Source: Lamellibrachia columna
Lineage: Eukaryota > Annelida > Polychaeta > Sabellida > Siboglinidae
Direction of reading: 5' to 3'
Assembly: GCA_963662155.1 (NCBI GenBank)
Contig: OY759266.1
Span: 8,124,026 to 8,188,025 of the forward strand
Length of the DNA: 64,000 nucleotides
In this document: piece after piece, positions 42,241 through 55,224 of the stretch
Layout of the letters: every line of letters begins with the position of its first letter
Numbering within the stretch: the stretch's first letter is position 1
Made by a program: the position numbers and the translations under genes
Notes under the pieces: model-generated
Seen by the model: only the letters and a program-made list of their open reading frames with translations
Database searches by the model: none
What the model was told of the DNA's origin: nothing

Positions 42241-42499
42241 CAAAGTGTCTTTCCATATGAAATCAACCAGCACGATTCTTGACCCCCTATGATTTTAATG
42301 AAATTTGGTACACATACTAGAACTGTTATGAAATTGACTTTGCTACAGATAAAAAAAAAATTGGGGTTTACTCATTTTGGGTATATCAAGGTCAAAGGTA
42401 AAATTTTTAATTAACATATTATGCATATCTATGGATAGGGCAATGTCTTTGCTCTTCGACCACCACTCTATGACCATTAGGGCCAACGTTACATGTCAT

Positions 42500-42920
42500 C
42501 TCCGGTCTGGAAATAAACCTCAGAAAGTTCGGTAGCAACACCATCGGGCGGAAGAGGTGACGACGAGCAAGAACTCGACAGTACAGAAGATGGTGTGATA
42601 TCGTTCCTGGCCAACAAACTCGATCTGCATATCACCAAAGCAGACATTTCAGCATGCCACCCGATCCACAAACAACCAAGAACAAATGGGGGTACAACGC
42701 ATGACAAACTTAACATCACTGTGAGGTTTGTGAATTGAAAAACAAAAACACTTGTCCTCTGTAATGCCAAGAAAAACACAAACATTTACAACAACAAACA
42801 TCTTACGCCTAAGAACAGCAACATCGCTCGGGCGGCCAAGAAATTGAAGAAAGACCAACAAATTGCATCAACCTGGACACGTAACGGCAAGGTGTTTGTC
42901 AGGACCCTTGGCTCATGAAA
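42500..42920 (+). pseudogene. LINE ORF1 C-terminal fragment
   Basis: Plus-strand frames read NKLDLHITKADISACHPIHK, ITVRFVN, NAKKNTNIYNNKHLTPKNSN and TWTRNGKVFVRTLGS with one stop between. This is the ORF1 type found in many CR1-like LINEs (…RFVNRK.R..VL…NENLT..N..I.R.AR.LKK…TWTRNGKVF.K). It precedes the endonuclease frames from 43154, so both belong to one element. Confidence 0.7.
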
Positions 42921-43153
42921 ACGACTGTGCTCGTTTTGACAGATCGCCATGAAATCCTTCACACACTGTTTGAACATTTGAGGTTGACGGTCAATGGCCT
43001 TCAGTCTTGAAGGTATAAATGTTTTCCCCTTTCATTATATCAGTGATGCAGATTTTAGATATATAATATTAATAGTGATCTTGAAATGAGTGAATCATTG
43101 GTTACAATTTATGAAAAAGTTAAATTTTATGAAAAAGTTCAATTTTAAAAGTT

Positions 43154-44836
43154 TTGAATACACTGACTATTTGCACAGAAATTATGTTGACTGTCGACTC
43201 AGACAATAACTTCTACAAGGATATAAAAATAGACTGTTCCTATTATACAGAAGACAAATTTGAACACAAAACAAAGTGCATCAATGCATTATCAATAATA
43301 CATTTTCATGCACAAAGTTTAAATGCTAACTTTAAGAATATTAAAGAGTTTCTGTACGTACTACATAACCCCCTTTGATGTAATCATCATTAGTGAATCA
43401 CGGAGGGACGAAGGGAATGAAAATTACTTTGTGTTACAAGCGTTTGAAGTCATACAAGTCAGTCGCAAAAACTAAAGAGGAGGTGGCGTAGCAATTTACG
43501 TTAGGGAATCCATTGACTTTAAGGAAATCAGTAGTATGTCCTTGGCAGTGGACAACATCATGGAATGTGGCACAGTAGAATTACAATTAAATAGGAGAAA
43601 AAATATTGTCACTGGATGTATATATAGGACACCTGGATCAAATGTGGATACATTTAATGAATCTTTACAATAAATATTTGAAAAAACCAGAAACAACAAC
43701 AAGACAGTGTACTGGCGTGGTGATTATAATCTTTATCTTTTAAAGCACGAAACTCACCATGGAACCAAAAGTTTTGTAGACGTCATGTACAGTTACGGTC
43801 TATACCCTTGATAACCAAACCAAGTAGAATTTCTGAATTCAGCGCAACGCTGATTGACAACATCTTCACTAACGAATTAACTAATGATGTTTGCAGTTGG
43901 TTATTAATTACTGATGTTAGTGACCATCTGCCAGTTTTCGCTTTGAGTAAATACAATATTGATAAATCAAAAGGAAAAAGAAAGTTTCAAATATATAAGA
44001 TGTAGAAATGAGCATTGCATTAAGTCATTTAGTTCGGCACTGGCCAATTGTAACTGGGACATGATATGCAACCGGAGAATATTAACACAGTGTATAACGA
44101 CTTTGTTAACACCTTCACAGATTTAGACAATATTCATAGTCCGATAAAGAAAGTGCACATAAAGAATAACAATGAGTATAAGCCTTGGTTTACAAAAGGA
44201 TTAGCAAATGCATGTAAAAAGAAAAACATTTACAAAAAGTATCTTGCATGTAAATCAATGCGCAGAGGAAAGGTACAAACATTTTTTTTTAAAATAAACT
44301 AACTAATATTTTAAGAAATCCAAAAAAGACAACTATTCCAAATTATTGTAAAAACATCAACCTGACATTAAAGGAACTTGAAAAGTATTGAATTCACTAA
44401 TTAAAAAGGGGTGCAGTTATAAGTTCCAGATTCCTTTGTCTGTGACAATCAAATCTTTACAGATAAATCAGAAATATCCAATGGCTTTAACGATTTCTTC
44501 GTAAATGTTGGACCACATCTTGCCAGGAAAATCAAAACACCATTAAGTGGAACAAATATTTATGACAACATGCATGTCAAACTGAATGCCTCTATGTTTC
44601 TTCATGCCACTGATGAGCAAGAAGTACTAAGAGTTGTAAACAACTTTAAAGTAAATTGTAAAAGCGGTAATTTTTATATTGTAAAGGCTTTCTGTACTTC
44701 TTGACTCAGATATGTAATAGATCGTTTGAATTCGGTGTATTTCCAGATAAAATGAAAGTGGCAAAGGTCATTCCATTATTCAAATCTGAGGATAAACATG
44801 TTTTCTAACTACAGGCCTGTGTCACTTTTACCACAA
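43154..44836 (+). pseudogene. CR1-like LINE ORF2, endonuclease and start of RT
   Basis: Broken plus-strand frames: ALSIIHFHAQSLNANFKNIK, GGGVAIYVRESIDF, NIVTGCIYRTPGSNVDTFNE and LIDNIFTNEL...VSDHLPVF (APE endonuclease with the terminal SDH), then KVAKVIPLFK and NYRPVSLLPQIG (RT entry). The element stops at the last motif, where hAT sequence begins. It is the 5' two-thirds of an element carrying stops and shifts. Confidence 0.85.
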
Positions 44837-46267
44837 ATCGGCGAGATCGACATGTCCAAGACAAGATACGTACAACAGAAATTCTTTGTTCGAATTCTTG
44901 CTAACGAGGGACTGGTTGGTGTATTCTCCATCAACTGGAAATGTTTATTGTTATGTAAGTAAGCTATTCAGGAGCGGAAGTGATAGCTTTTCTCTGAATG
45001 GTTTCAATGACTGAAAAAATGCGCACAGAATCACGACACATGAGCATAGTGATAGTCACTTAGTAGCTGTAAAGAAGGGGTGTGAAAATGCCAAAGCGCA
45101 CAATGTTGATTCTGCGATCGCAAAGCAGCTGGAGAATGAACAGCAATACTGGATCGAACTCCTCAAGCGCATCGTTGCCGTTGTTACCTTCTTGGCAGAG
45201 AGAGGACACCCGTTCCGAAGCCACACCGAGTTGTTTGGGCAGAAGGACAATGGTAACTACTTAGGCTTGTTAGAGTTGCTCTCACAGTTCGACCCTTTTC
45301 TGGCCGAACATATTCGCCAATATGGGAATAAAGGAAGCGGTCAAGTGTCGTATCTCTCTTCAACAATCTGTGAAGAATTCATCAAGCTCTTATCGGACAG
45401 GGTGAAAGCAAAAATAATTGCTAAAATAAAGAAGGCGAAGTACTACTCTATCAGCATAGATTCCACACCTGATATAGCACACATCGATCAACTGAGCATC
45501 GTCATACGATACGTTTGGATTGACGGACAACCCATGGAACGCTTCCTGGCATTCATAGACATTGAGAAACACGAGAGGAAATACTTGTTCAAAACACTGA
45601 AGTCTTTCCTAGACGAATGCGGAATAAAGCTTGAGGATTGCCATGGACAAACATATGACAATGCGAGCAATAGGTCTGGAACTTATTCCGGAGTCCAGGC
45701 ACGATTTCACCAGGTGAACTCTCTTGCTGAATGGGTACCATGCGCAACACATAGCCTAAATTTAGTTGGGACTGCAGCGACCGAATGCTGCACTGATGTG
45801 GTCAGGTTTTTCAGCATCGTTCAGTGACTTTACACATTCTTGTCAGCCTCGCCACAGAGGTGGTCGAAACTGTTAGAGAACCTACCGAAACAGTCTCCAG
45901 TGGTAAAGAGCCTATCAGAAACATGATGGTCTGCTCGAGCAGATGCCGTGAAGGCGCTGGCATCAAACTACAAAGTAATACAACACTCGACGCGATAGCT
46001 AGAACTTCTACCCAGCCTCCACTTGTCGTGCTCGAGGCAAAATCTTTGGTGAGCAAACTGAGCTCTCTGAACATTGTTCTTATGTGCATTGTGTGGAACA
46101 ACATCCTGGACACATTGAACCGAGTTAACAAGGCATTGCAAGCTCCAGGAATTGAGGTTGGTTCAGTGGTTATGCATTATTGTGTCTTGCTGGAACACAT
46201 CCATTCTTTGTATGACTTAGAAAGGTTCGATCGATTCGAGAACGAAGCAAAGTCCATTGCACCAGGA

Positions 46268-47522
46268 CAGAGTTGGCTTTCTTCCGGGAAGAAAGGTATT
46301 TCTTCCCTTCCGTGGGAAGAAACATGGGAAAAAAGGGAAGAAACACCTTTCTTCCCGGAAGAAATGGAAGAAACTAGGAAGAAACTGGGAATAAAGGTGT
46401 GTTATTCTTTATTGCATCACTGTCAGCAACTTTAATATAGTTTAATACAATAAACACACAACCCCTGACAGTGTTCATACTTCAAAGTATAACATTTACA
46501 GAAGTTAAGAGAATAATAATGTCCTGTCGTTTGGTTGGTGGAGGAGATAGAGATCTCGGTCTTTTGACTGACATAGGCTGCTCAGGGATCTCTTTTTCTG
46601 CTGGTAAGTGGTGTGCTGCACTGCATTTCACATAATGGAGTTTGAGACGGCAAGCTTTAGGAAGCTGCTGGTTGTCACAAAACTTGCACTTAGCATACTC
46701 TTTTTCAGCAACTGTCACAGAAACAAAGTGTTCCCAAATGATGTCACGAGGTCTACCACCCTTATACATTGTGATTTGAATAGAACTGATGAGAAAAATA
46801 AATGTCAACTTGGTGATAAAGGTTTCCAGTTTAACGCAAAGGCACTGTCAGTACATGTTGGAGAAGCATGTAGATCTGAATTTAAAATATTTCTCTCACC
46901 TGGTTATATAGTGAATATGTAATCAATGGGAGGCCACTGGATAAAATGAAGCCAGTGTAAAAGTTGTTTAATAAGGGGAATGCCATTGTCATGTATTTCA
47001 ATAGGAAGCCACTGCAAAAAATGAAGCCATTTCACCTTTTGAAAAACCCTTTATTGTTTCTGGGGGAAAGGAAGCCACTGCACCAAAGAGCTGTATCAAT
47101 GTGTTGTGTTATATTTTACACAGTGAATGTCACTTTGAAATAAAATTACATGTTTGCCACTTTTAGAAGTCCATAATCTGTCAATTGAAACATATAACAA
47201 TAGCTAGTAATTATAACAGGTTGGTTTGTGTGACCCAGCTGATGGGACTTATACAATGTAGGTGACACCTGGTAATTGGGCTTGATCACCAGATGTTTAT
47301 TGTTGAAGCATTATTAATCATTATATATACATTTTATGTATATTTATGTACATTTTATGTATATTTTGGACATATATTACTAAAAAATTTGACAAAAACC
47401 GGGTTGCTGGGTTTCTTCCATTTCTTCCCAGTAGTAGGGAAGAAAGGTATTTCTTCCGTATCGGAAATAACCGGGAAAAAACCACGGTTTTTTCCCTATA
47501 GGGAAGAAACCTGCCAACCCTG
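46268..47522. mobile_element. Nonautonomous hAT nested in the ZMYM1-type hAT
   Basis: An identical octamer CACCAGGA flanks it at 46260-46267 and 47523-47530. The left end begins CAGAGTTGGCTTTCTTCC and the right end, reversed, CAGGGTTGGCAGGTTTCTTC. Subterminal regions are dense in 'ttcttccc' and 'gggaagaa' words. 8-bp duplication and CAGRG ends are diagnostic of hAT. Removing it and one octamer restores the host reading frame across the junction (IAPG then LDYDDEN). It is 1255 bp with a BED-finger coding piece on the minus strand. Confidence 0.9.
46527..46770 (-). pseudogene. BED-type zinc-finger fragment in the nested hAT
   Basis: The minus strand reads MYKGGRPRDIIWEHFVSVTV then AKCKFCDNQQL...RLKLHYVKC, a BED finger (W..F, C..C, H...C) as found at the N-terminus of hAT transposases. 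The catalytic region is absent. Confidence 0.65.
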
Positions 47523-48512
47523 CACCAGGACTTGATTACGACGATGAAAACAAGCGAGCAAAGAAAAAAAGTTGTTCCACAACGAAACACCAGAAGAGAT
47601 AAAAGTGAGCAACTGTCGAGAGAACTTCTGAGTGAACACGTACCTAGTCATCATTGACATATTACCCCCGGTACTCTCTGAAATCAAGAAACGGAAGGCC
47701 GCCTACACGAATGTCTATGAACGTTTCGGGGTGTTGACCGAGATTCAATCTCTCGCCGACAACGGTATCACCTCGAAGTGCGAAGAGCTCACTCTGTATT
47801 ACGATAATGATGTTGAGTCTGATTTTGAGAAGGAATTCCGTCTTTTCACAAAACATGGAGACTTCAAGACAGGTGCCGAGATAACCTTTCTTCAAGAAAA
47901 TAAGCTGATTACCAGTTTCCCTAACGTTCACATTACTCTACGGATCTATCTGTAAAACTCGACTCAAGCTGTGAAGGTGAGCGATCTTTCTCGGTACTGA
48001 AACGTATCAAAGACTACTAGCGTTCCATGATGGGTCAATCGCGCTTGTCGGCACTGTCACTTTTAGCCATAGTCGGAAATGATGCATTCACTCTCGGTAG
48101 ATGACATTATTAGCTCGTTTGCCATCAAGAAAATACGCAAGGTAAAACTGTAGATTACGCATCGTTAAGCCTTAGGTGTGAGATGGTGTTAGTCGACTTC
48201 GACAATCGCTACCAGCCTACCGTACACCACGACAATATCTGCGATCTGTAACTTGCAATGGTTGACTTTTAAAAGAAGAACTGATCGTGTATTAGCTTTA
48301 TTGATGATTCATTCATGTACATTATGCTGTGTAAATATAAATAGTGAAATGCTAACTTGAAAATCTTGTGGTGGGTTTACTTGGGGCCCATGAAAGTGCC
48401 GGGTGCCTAGGCCTAGGGCCCACGAATGTCTTAATCCGCTACTGGTTCCAAGTGAGAATCATCTCCACTCTGCTCCCATTCCGAAACTGCCCGCAGGCGC
48501 AACAGCATGTAT

Positions 48513-48514
48513 TT

Positions 48515-48550
<36 letters not shown>
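48513..48550. repeat. (AAC)n microsatellite
   Basis: About twelve AAC triplets just right of the hAT terminus. Confidence 0.95.
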
Positions 48551-48551
<1 letters not shown>

Positions 48552-48627
48552 ACGACTTCGGCCGTCCAGAGCCAGACCCAGCCACACCCCCAAAATGACC
48601 AGTGACGATGGAACATCCGAGACTTAC

Positions 48628-48790
48628 CGACATGCGGGGCCGTTGTGCGATTTTCAGTCGCGTCTGGTTTGGTGGCATCTCCCTGACCGCGATCGGCAGG
48701 TAGTTCCTCCGCATCCTCACCCTCTACTAGCGTGGCTATCGTCGTTATCGCTTCGTCCGCCGTCGCCTGAGATTCACTGGTGGTCGCCAT
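48628..48790 (-). CDS. Candidate first coding exon, possibly upstream exon of RUFY
   Basis: On the minus strand an ATG opens 54 codons plus one base (MATTSESQATADEAITTIAT, then LVEGEDAEELPADRGQGDAT and ending APHV) to a consensus donor 'gtaagt'. The sequence is acidic and Thr/Ala-rich. The final base G is phase 1. A possible acceptor 'gtcatggcag' at 40710 would join it in frame to E-ETIYLCNF of RUFY exon 1. The join is an inference from phase; otherwise it starts an unknown minus-strand gene. The 5' flank (48791-48900) has many CGs and no repeats, as expected of a promoter. Confidence 0.45.
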
Positions 48791-48965
48791 TGCTCAGACG
48801 GTTGGTGGTAGCGCTTGTAGCGAGACTGTTACAACTAGTTTCTTTGTCGCTCGCCAGAGGACGCCAGGTGGGTCCTCGCACTCACCAACAGTGGCGTCAA
48901 TGTACCTGGCGAGCCAGTCTATCAAGCGTGCGATTTTAAATTTGATATCATATTGCAATATTTAG

Positions 48966-49980
48966 TGACACGGTTGCATCGATGTATAATGCGGTAATGC
49001 TATTAGCGCAAATGACAATGAAGAATTATTGGACAATCTGTAGCATTACTTTGCATGACAAAAAGATCCTGACTGAGGTGGCTCAATTTGCTGCGACAAG
49101 AGAATGGAGGGTTAGCATGCAGTTAGAGTCTTGAACACCCGAGCGTTTAACTTGTCGGTGAGTGGTGGCTGCATTAGCCACTCCTTGCCAATATACCATT
49201 CTTTCCATTTAGCTCAACGTTTGGCTTTATATGGGCTAGAAGGTTACAGGAGTTCTCCAAGGAGACCCCTCGCCCCATACTAGGCAAAGTCAATCGCCAT
49301 ACAATTTTTTCTATCTGGCTGTTGCTGTTGTATAGGCGAAGATCTCGCTCATGATAATCGTAAGTATTTTCATGAAACGTAAAACTGTACAAAAACGCCA
49401 TAAACAGAGCAATAAACACGTCTTTCGTGTCTATATGTATATCACTAAAGTTACCTGACAATAACCATGTAAAAGTGTAAAATTATTACCTTTTTGTCAG
49501 AACGCATGTGCTTTTCAAAATTTGTTTATAACTGGATGTTGGTGTGAACGAGATTACCAAACGGGATTCGCGTAGATCAATATAAAGTCACGTTAAGAAT
49601 TGCCGTCTGCTGGCAATAGAGTTACATCATTAATCATCCCCTATAAACTACTAACTTACTAACGGGTGTTTTATTTATGTCTGTGCTGCTGGCCCACTCT
49701 GGCTTCATTGTATATGAAATCGCGCTTGGTCATGTGACCCAAAGGCAACATCACGTGCACAGTATGGCGGCTATTTATGAAATATTTTCTGTGTGACCGA
49801 TAAATGTACTCATAAATAATGATTTGGAGCACATTTCTTCTGTTTCTTGACGCCCAAGTGTCGGTTGTATGTCACGGAATACACATGTGAAACGGTTAGT
49901 GCGTATCAGTTTTAAAACTTAAGTTATTAGTTCCGTAGCCATTTGGCTACGGAAAGCCGAAATCGGCGCTTACGAAAAAC
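48966..49980. other. Intergenic, no gene recognised
   Basis: No exon or element recognised. 49140-49280 has an open minus frame without similarity. Confidence 0.35.
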
Positions 49981-49984
49981 CTCG

Positions 49985-50905
49985 TGTGGACGTTCGCGCC
50001 AGAGACCAAGAGTGGGGCGGACAAGTTTGCCTAGCCCCATACCTGTTCATCATAGTCTTGGACTACGCATTAAGAACTGCGATTGATGACAAAGATGGAC
50101 TAACCCTAACCAGACGCAGAAGCACCAGACATCCTGCCTCACATCTCTCTGACTTGGATTATGCCGATGACATCGCCCTGTTCGCTGACACGATACAAGA
50201 AGCAGAACTTTTACTTCATAAAGTGAAAAGTGCTTCCAAATCTACTGGACTATTTCCCAACCAAAGCAAAACAAAGTAAATGCATATCAACCCCTCTGCT
50301 AATGATAGCATTCACTCATCAGATGGGAGTCAAATTGAGAAAGTAGAGGTTTTTAAATATCTCGGATCTACACAAACTCACAGCATGTCATCCAGTGCAG
50401 AAAAGCCCAGGCATGGGCAGCAGTTCACGCCCTTGACAAAGTTTGGAGAGCGCCCACCTGCAGACTCACCAAACTGAAGATTTCCAGGACGACGGTTGAA
50501 CCGATCCTGATATATGGATGCGATTCGTGGTCGCTAACACAATCAGTAGAAAATGCACTGGATGGCACCTACACAAGAATGCTGCAGAAAAGTCAAAGTG
50601 TGTCATGGCGCCACCACATGACCAACTAAGAACTGTACGGCTCCCTCCCACGGATCACCACCATCGTGAGACAACGGCGTCTTCGTCTGGCAGGTCATGT
50701 GATGCGCCAAGCCGAAGCAGCCAACAAAGTCCTGCTCTGGAAGCCCGATGGCCCTCGGAGAAGAGGTCGACAAACAACTACTCTACAAAACATACTAGAG
50801 AAAGACACGAACCTCAGCGGGACAAATCTAATAGCGGCAATGAAGAACCGAAACCACTGGAAGGAAATCATCATGTCACCACATTAAGTGGATGACATAA
50901 GTAAG
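49985..50905 (+). pseudogene. RTE-like LINE, C-terminal half
   Basis: Frames read LAPYLFIIVLDYALRTAIDD, the catalytic LDYADDIALFADT, KYLGSYTNSQ..., TTVEPILIYGCDSWSLTQSV, RLAGHVMRQAEAANKVLLWK and GPRRRGRQTTTLQNILE, followed by stop and an 'aagtaagtaagtaag' tail at 50890-50911. 5'-truncated, two or more frameshifts. It differs from the RTE-like copy at 22500, so two families share this kind of tail. Confidence 0.85.
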
Positions 50906-51339
50906 TAAGTAAGAAGGTTATGCATGTATACCCACTGTACTAATTCTGGTGTGATATCGATATGAGATTGATTGATATGATATTCTACAGCCTTGTTACA
51001 ATCTAGTCTTTTCGCACGTGTAGACGTTTTCAGTGATTTACTACTGTCATGCCGGTCATACATGAATCTGCATTAGCTGCATTTTGTCTTATTACCCAGT
51101 GTCCTTTAATGGAGTGTTTTGCTAGGTCAGAGGTCAGCCAATTCGTATGTAATTGCGACGCGTTTGCAAATGGTGTCGGCCTTAATATCATACTTCGGAT
51201 CTTTGGCTCTCAGTAATCGACGTCAAATCGGTCTTTGCTACCGCATTGCTCAGAGAATCAACTGCTGCAAACAATCACGACAAGAAATTCATAGATTCAT
51301 ACAGCTTGCTTAATAACAATATTTCTGACTTTAGGGATT

Positions 51340-51840
51340 AACATCATGTGGGCAAAAATTCTCTAACTTCATTTACCTCAACAATTGTGTCTCCACCTTT
51401 TGCGGTAACCCTTTTCATGGAATCCCTGCAAAAGAATACAGTGATTCTCTTTGAGACAAACTGCATACATTTCTCCTCTCCAATCTATGTCCACTTGTTG
51501 ATGTTTTCTCGGTTTCCCAGCTTTGGCAACCACGTTTATCAGTCAGTCACATCAATGTGCAAAGTGATTGGTAAATTCGTCTATGGTTTGTGGTGAGATC
51601 CATAGTATGCCTTTCCTGTTGCTTGACCGAATTTTGCTTCTGTGAGTTCGTGATGATGTTTCGTTTTGGTAGTTGGTAGATCAGCCATTGTCTTTGTTTC
51701 CTTTGCAGAGCGTGCAGGCATGGGTGCAACTAGGAAGAATTTTAGTGTGATACCAATATGGCCTCCAGCTACTTTCATCATCAAATTTACTTGTTCCAAG
51801 GCATGATTCGAACCAACATCACAGAAAGTTATCATATTCT
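51340..51840 (-). pseudogene. Fragment of an unnamed repeat-borne ORF
   Basis: The minus strand reads DVGSNHALEQVNLMMKVAGG then ITLKFFLVAPMPARSAKETK and, after shifts, KAGKPRKHQQVDIDWRGE and MYAVCLKENHCILLQGFHEK. I recall very similar protein models occurring in many copies in molluscs and cnidarians without a named family. Probably part of a mobile element. See also 59200-60180. Confidence 0.45.
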
Positions 51841-52430
51841 TGTTGACAACCTAACTGCCTTCCATAAACTCTTCCCATACTTTGGGATCTGATTGAGCTC
51901 AGGCTTTCGACCCTGTCAAGCATACAGGAGTATGGCGCGCATAATTCAGCGTGCGTGCGTGCGTGTACAGACGTTTGCATATGTTCTGTGCGTAACATTA
52001 GTCGTATATAACGCATGTGCGCAGCCGCTTGCGTAATCAGACACGAGCGTAAGATATGCGGGAATGGTTGCATCTTTATCACAAGCACTGTTTCTCCTTC
52101 ATGCCTGTCGTCATGGCAACGCACCACTACGTACGCACGACAAACACACACGAAGCAACAGCTGGACATCTAGTCGCTGTGTATTGTACAAACTAGGGCG
52201 CAGCGAATCTGTCGCTACCGAGTTGTTGAGACAGGTCGGGGTTTCACGGAGAGAGAGAGAACGCCGGGGTGACAGGTACGCCAGGTAGTCAATAAGCGTC
52301 ATTTGTCACGGTTATGCTCGTGTGTGTCACTGCTCCAACAAATCAAACAAGTGGTTACGCGAAGTAAGGCGGCCGTCGGTAAACACAGGTAAGTGAAATT
52401 TCGCGTTGTGGACAAAGGGAAGGTGTGCGT
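51841..52430. other. Relatively GC-rich, CG-containing stretch without a recognised gene
   Basis: 51930-52320 is richer in CG than its surroundings and could be a promoter, but no exon with convincing coding content was recognised on either strand. Confidence 0.3.
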
Positions 52431-52439
52431 GCGTGAGTC

Positions 52440-52759
<320 letters not shown>

Positions 52760-52805
52760 AACAAACGTGTGTCTGGATACGTACTATTTCTTCCTTATTC
52801 TTTCA

Positions 52806-52825
52806 TACGCACGCACGCACGTACG

Positions 52826-52870
<45 letters not shown>
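52806..52870. repeat. (CACG)n(CA)n microsatellite
   Basis: An opposite-strand counterpart of the neighbouring GT tract, 50 bp away; the two could pair as a hairpin. Confidence 0.95.
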
Positions 52871-52874
<4 letters not shown>

Positions 52875-52879
52875 TTTTC

Positions 52880-53910
52880 ATATGCATATATATATTTATG
52901 CAAAATAACAACACAAGTCCAGTGTAGATTGAAATAGGCCAAAGAATGACATTTAGATTTATTAATTAAGGAGCATGAAATTAGGCAAGCATGCACCATC
53001 AAAATAAGATACATCCAATAATCTCAGCAAGCATGCCGGCCCCCAAAAGGTGTTTACACATAATTAGTAAATCATGCCTATCAGCTACCCACTACGAGTA
53101 CTATCTGTACCACTACTGACTTATATACAATTCTCATGGTATCGGTGGGGGTCACTCCGCCGTGAATTAACCATACACATACATGTACAAACAGAAAGGC
53201 TGGGGTACTCGATCCCCCAGCCAAACATGATAAATGAAAAAAGTGGGCTAACCACCCAACATTCGTGAACAAATCATAATGAAAATTGTGGAAACACAAC
53301 GCACAATGTATAAAGGTGTTACATATATAGACATTAGTCAACCCATAACTACTAACACATCAGACCGAGAGGTAGGGCCAAACAGCCACACAAATGTACT
53401 CGTAAAAAGTACCCGCACTAAAAACCCTGTGTACACTACAGAAAACTTAGTGAAGGGAAAAGAGGTAATGCAAAACCTCGTGTACCAAACTATAACAGGG
53501 AAAAGCGTCAAAAAATTCAAAAACTTTGTGAACTACCTCTCTGTCTTCAGTGTTTCACAGTGTATCCCTACATAATGCACCACTTGATTTATTTAGAAAC
53601 AACTGGGTAACAACTGTTAACACAATATTAGGGAGGGAGGGTGGGATTTTTCAAACGGATCGGAATAAACCGAACAACAAAACTGATCTTGCAATAAAAT
53701 CAACAAATTCAGCGATAACGAATAATCAGTAACAATAGAAATTCGGAAATATTTGCAGCGCAAAGGTCTCACAACGACCCAAGCTAACTTGGAAATCGAG
53801 AGAGGCTGGCTCCAGGTCACGTGGTTGGTGTATCCATACGCGTGAGCGAGTAATTAGGCCAATACTCTCTCTACCATAAAATGTCTAACCTCAAATCGCC
53901 TTCATTGCTT
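52880..53910. other. No gene recognised
   Basis: Open frames near 53279-53575 have plausible composition but no recognised family or splice signals. Nothing can be asserted. Confidence 0.3.
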
Positions 53911-53917
53911 TTTCATA

Positions 53918-54261
<344 letters not shown>

Positions 54262-54274
54262 TATATATATATTT

Positions 54275-54592
54275 GATTAGCGTATTATAGTATAGTATAA
54301 TATGCTATAGTATAGTATACTATAGTATAGTCTAGTATAGTATACTATAGTATATTATAGCATAGTATAGCATATTATAGCATAGCACAACATAGTATAA
54401 TATAGTATAGTATGGAATGGTATGGCATGGTACAGTACAGTATGGTATAGTATGGTATGGTATGGTATGGTATAGTATAGTATGGTATGGTATAGTATAG
54501 TATGGTATAGTATAGTGTAGTATAGTATAGTATAGTATAGTATGGTATAGAACAGTATTGCATAGCATAGTATAGTATAGTATAGTATAGGG
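54275..54592. repeat. TATAG/TATGG pentamer tract
   Basis: Degenerate 5-bp repeats (tatag, tatgg, catag, cagta) over about 320 bp. Confidence 0.95.
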
Positions 54593-54599
54593 ATATGAC

Positions 54600-55220
54600 C
54601 ATATTTGAGGACTACGACATGTCGTCAGGATCTGTAGGATCCCTTGTGCATGAAGACATGGTGTAGTTGTTTTGGACGCCACTTAATTGGAGAGAATCTG
54701 TTGTGCTAATTTTCTGGAGAAACAAATGAAAGATAAAGGGAACATTTATTCTGGGAACATAAAGAATGGAAAAGTAGAAACTGTGATTTTCTTTTAGATT
54801 TTTATAACATGTTGTTGCCATGGGAACGGCAGCCATTTTGAATTGTTAAAGGCCTCTGCATCACAGCAACTGTTGGTTCGAATTCAATAAAAGTTGGCGG
54901 ACAGATGCATTGCACAAATGTAAGAGGCGTGACACACATACACAAACAAACAAACACACAGACGCGCGCGCGCGCGCGCGTACGCTCGAACGGGCAGTCG
55001 CAGCTTGCACACACATGATACGACGCAGATAAATACCAGTCGTGTCATGTCATTAAACGACAGGAAATCAAAGGCATGACTTCTAGTGGATCCTACCGAT
55101 TCTCGAAAACCAATTTACGTAATTCAATAATATAACTAAGGTGTGACGCAGGCGCGCGCATGCAAACACGCACGGGTTCGCATGTGTTTATGTGCGAGGT
55201 AGTAAATTGGCTATCCATCT
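54600..55220. other. No gene recognised; short (GC)n
   Basis: A (GC)n run of about 20 bp at 54962-54981. No exon recognised. Confidence 0.5.
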
Positions 55221-55224
55221 TTGA

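Larger units (their letters stand above)
44838..48160 (+). pseudogene. ZMYM1-like hAT transposase (DUF4371 and dimerisation domains), broken
   Basis: Segments in order: TTF-type finger remnant (DWLVYSPSTGNVYCYVSKLF); the long frame to 45827 with SISIDSTPDIAHIDQLSIVI (first catalytic Asp region) and HGQTYDNASNRSGTYSGVQA; shifted LEAKSLVSKLSSLNIVLMCI and RFENEAKSIAPG; interruption by the nested element; then KRKAAYTNVYERFGVLTEIQ and a C-terminal dimerisation block (ITLRIYL, ERSFSVLKRIKDY). Missing bases and stops rule out activity. Confidence 0.85.
44837..48444 (+). mobile_element. ZMYM1-type hAT element, left end missing
   Basis: Transposase-related coding sequence starts at about 44838 immediately after the LINE, with no TIR on that side. 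The right end is intact: '...gtcttaatccgctactg' closes at 48444 and, reversed, gives CAGTAGCGGATTAAGAC, a typical end for this hAT group. The coding region is frameshifted near 45827 and 47570 and split by a second hAT (46268-47522). Confidence 0.8.

Noticed and set aside
53279..53575. Plus-strand ORF starting MKIVETQRTMYKGVTYID as a gene
   Set aside because: Composition is plausible but there is no homology I recognise, no upstream signals and no neighbouring exons.
54855..54895. tRNA-like or SINE B-box ('ggttcgaattc')
   Set aside because: No matching A-box or cloverleaf can be drawn round it.
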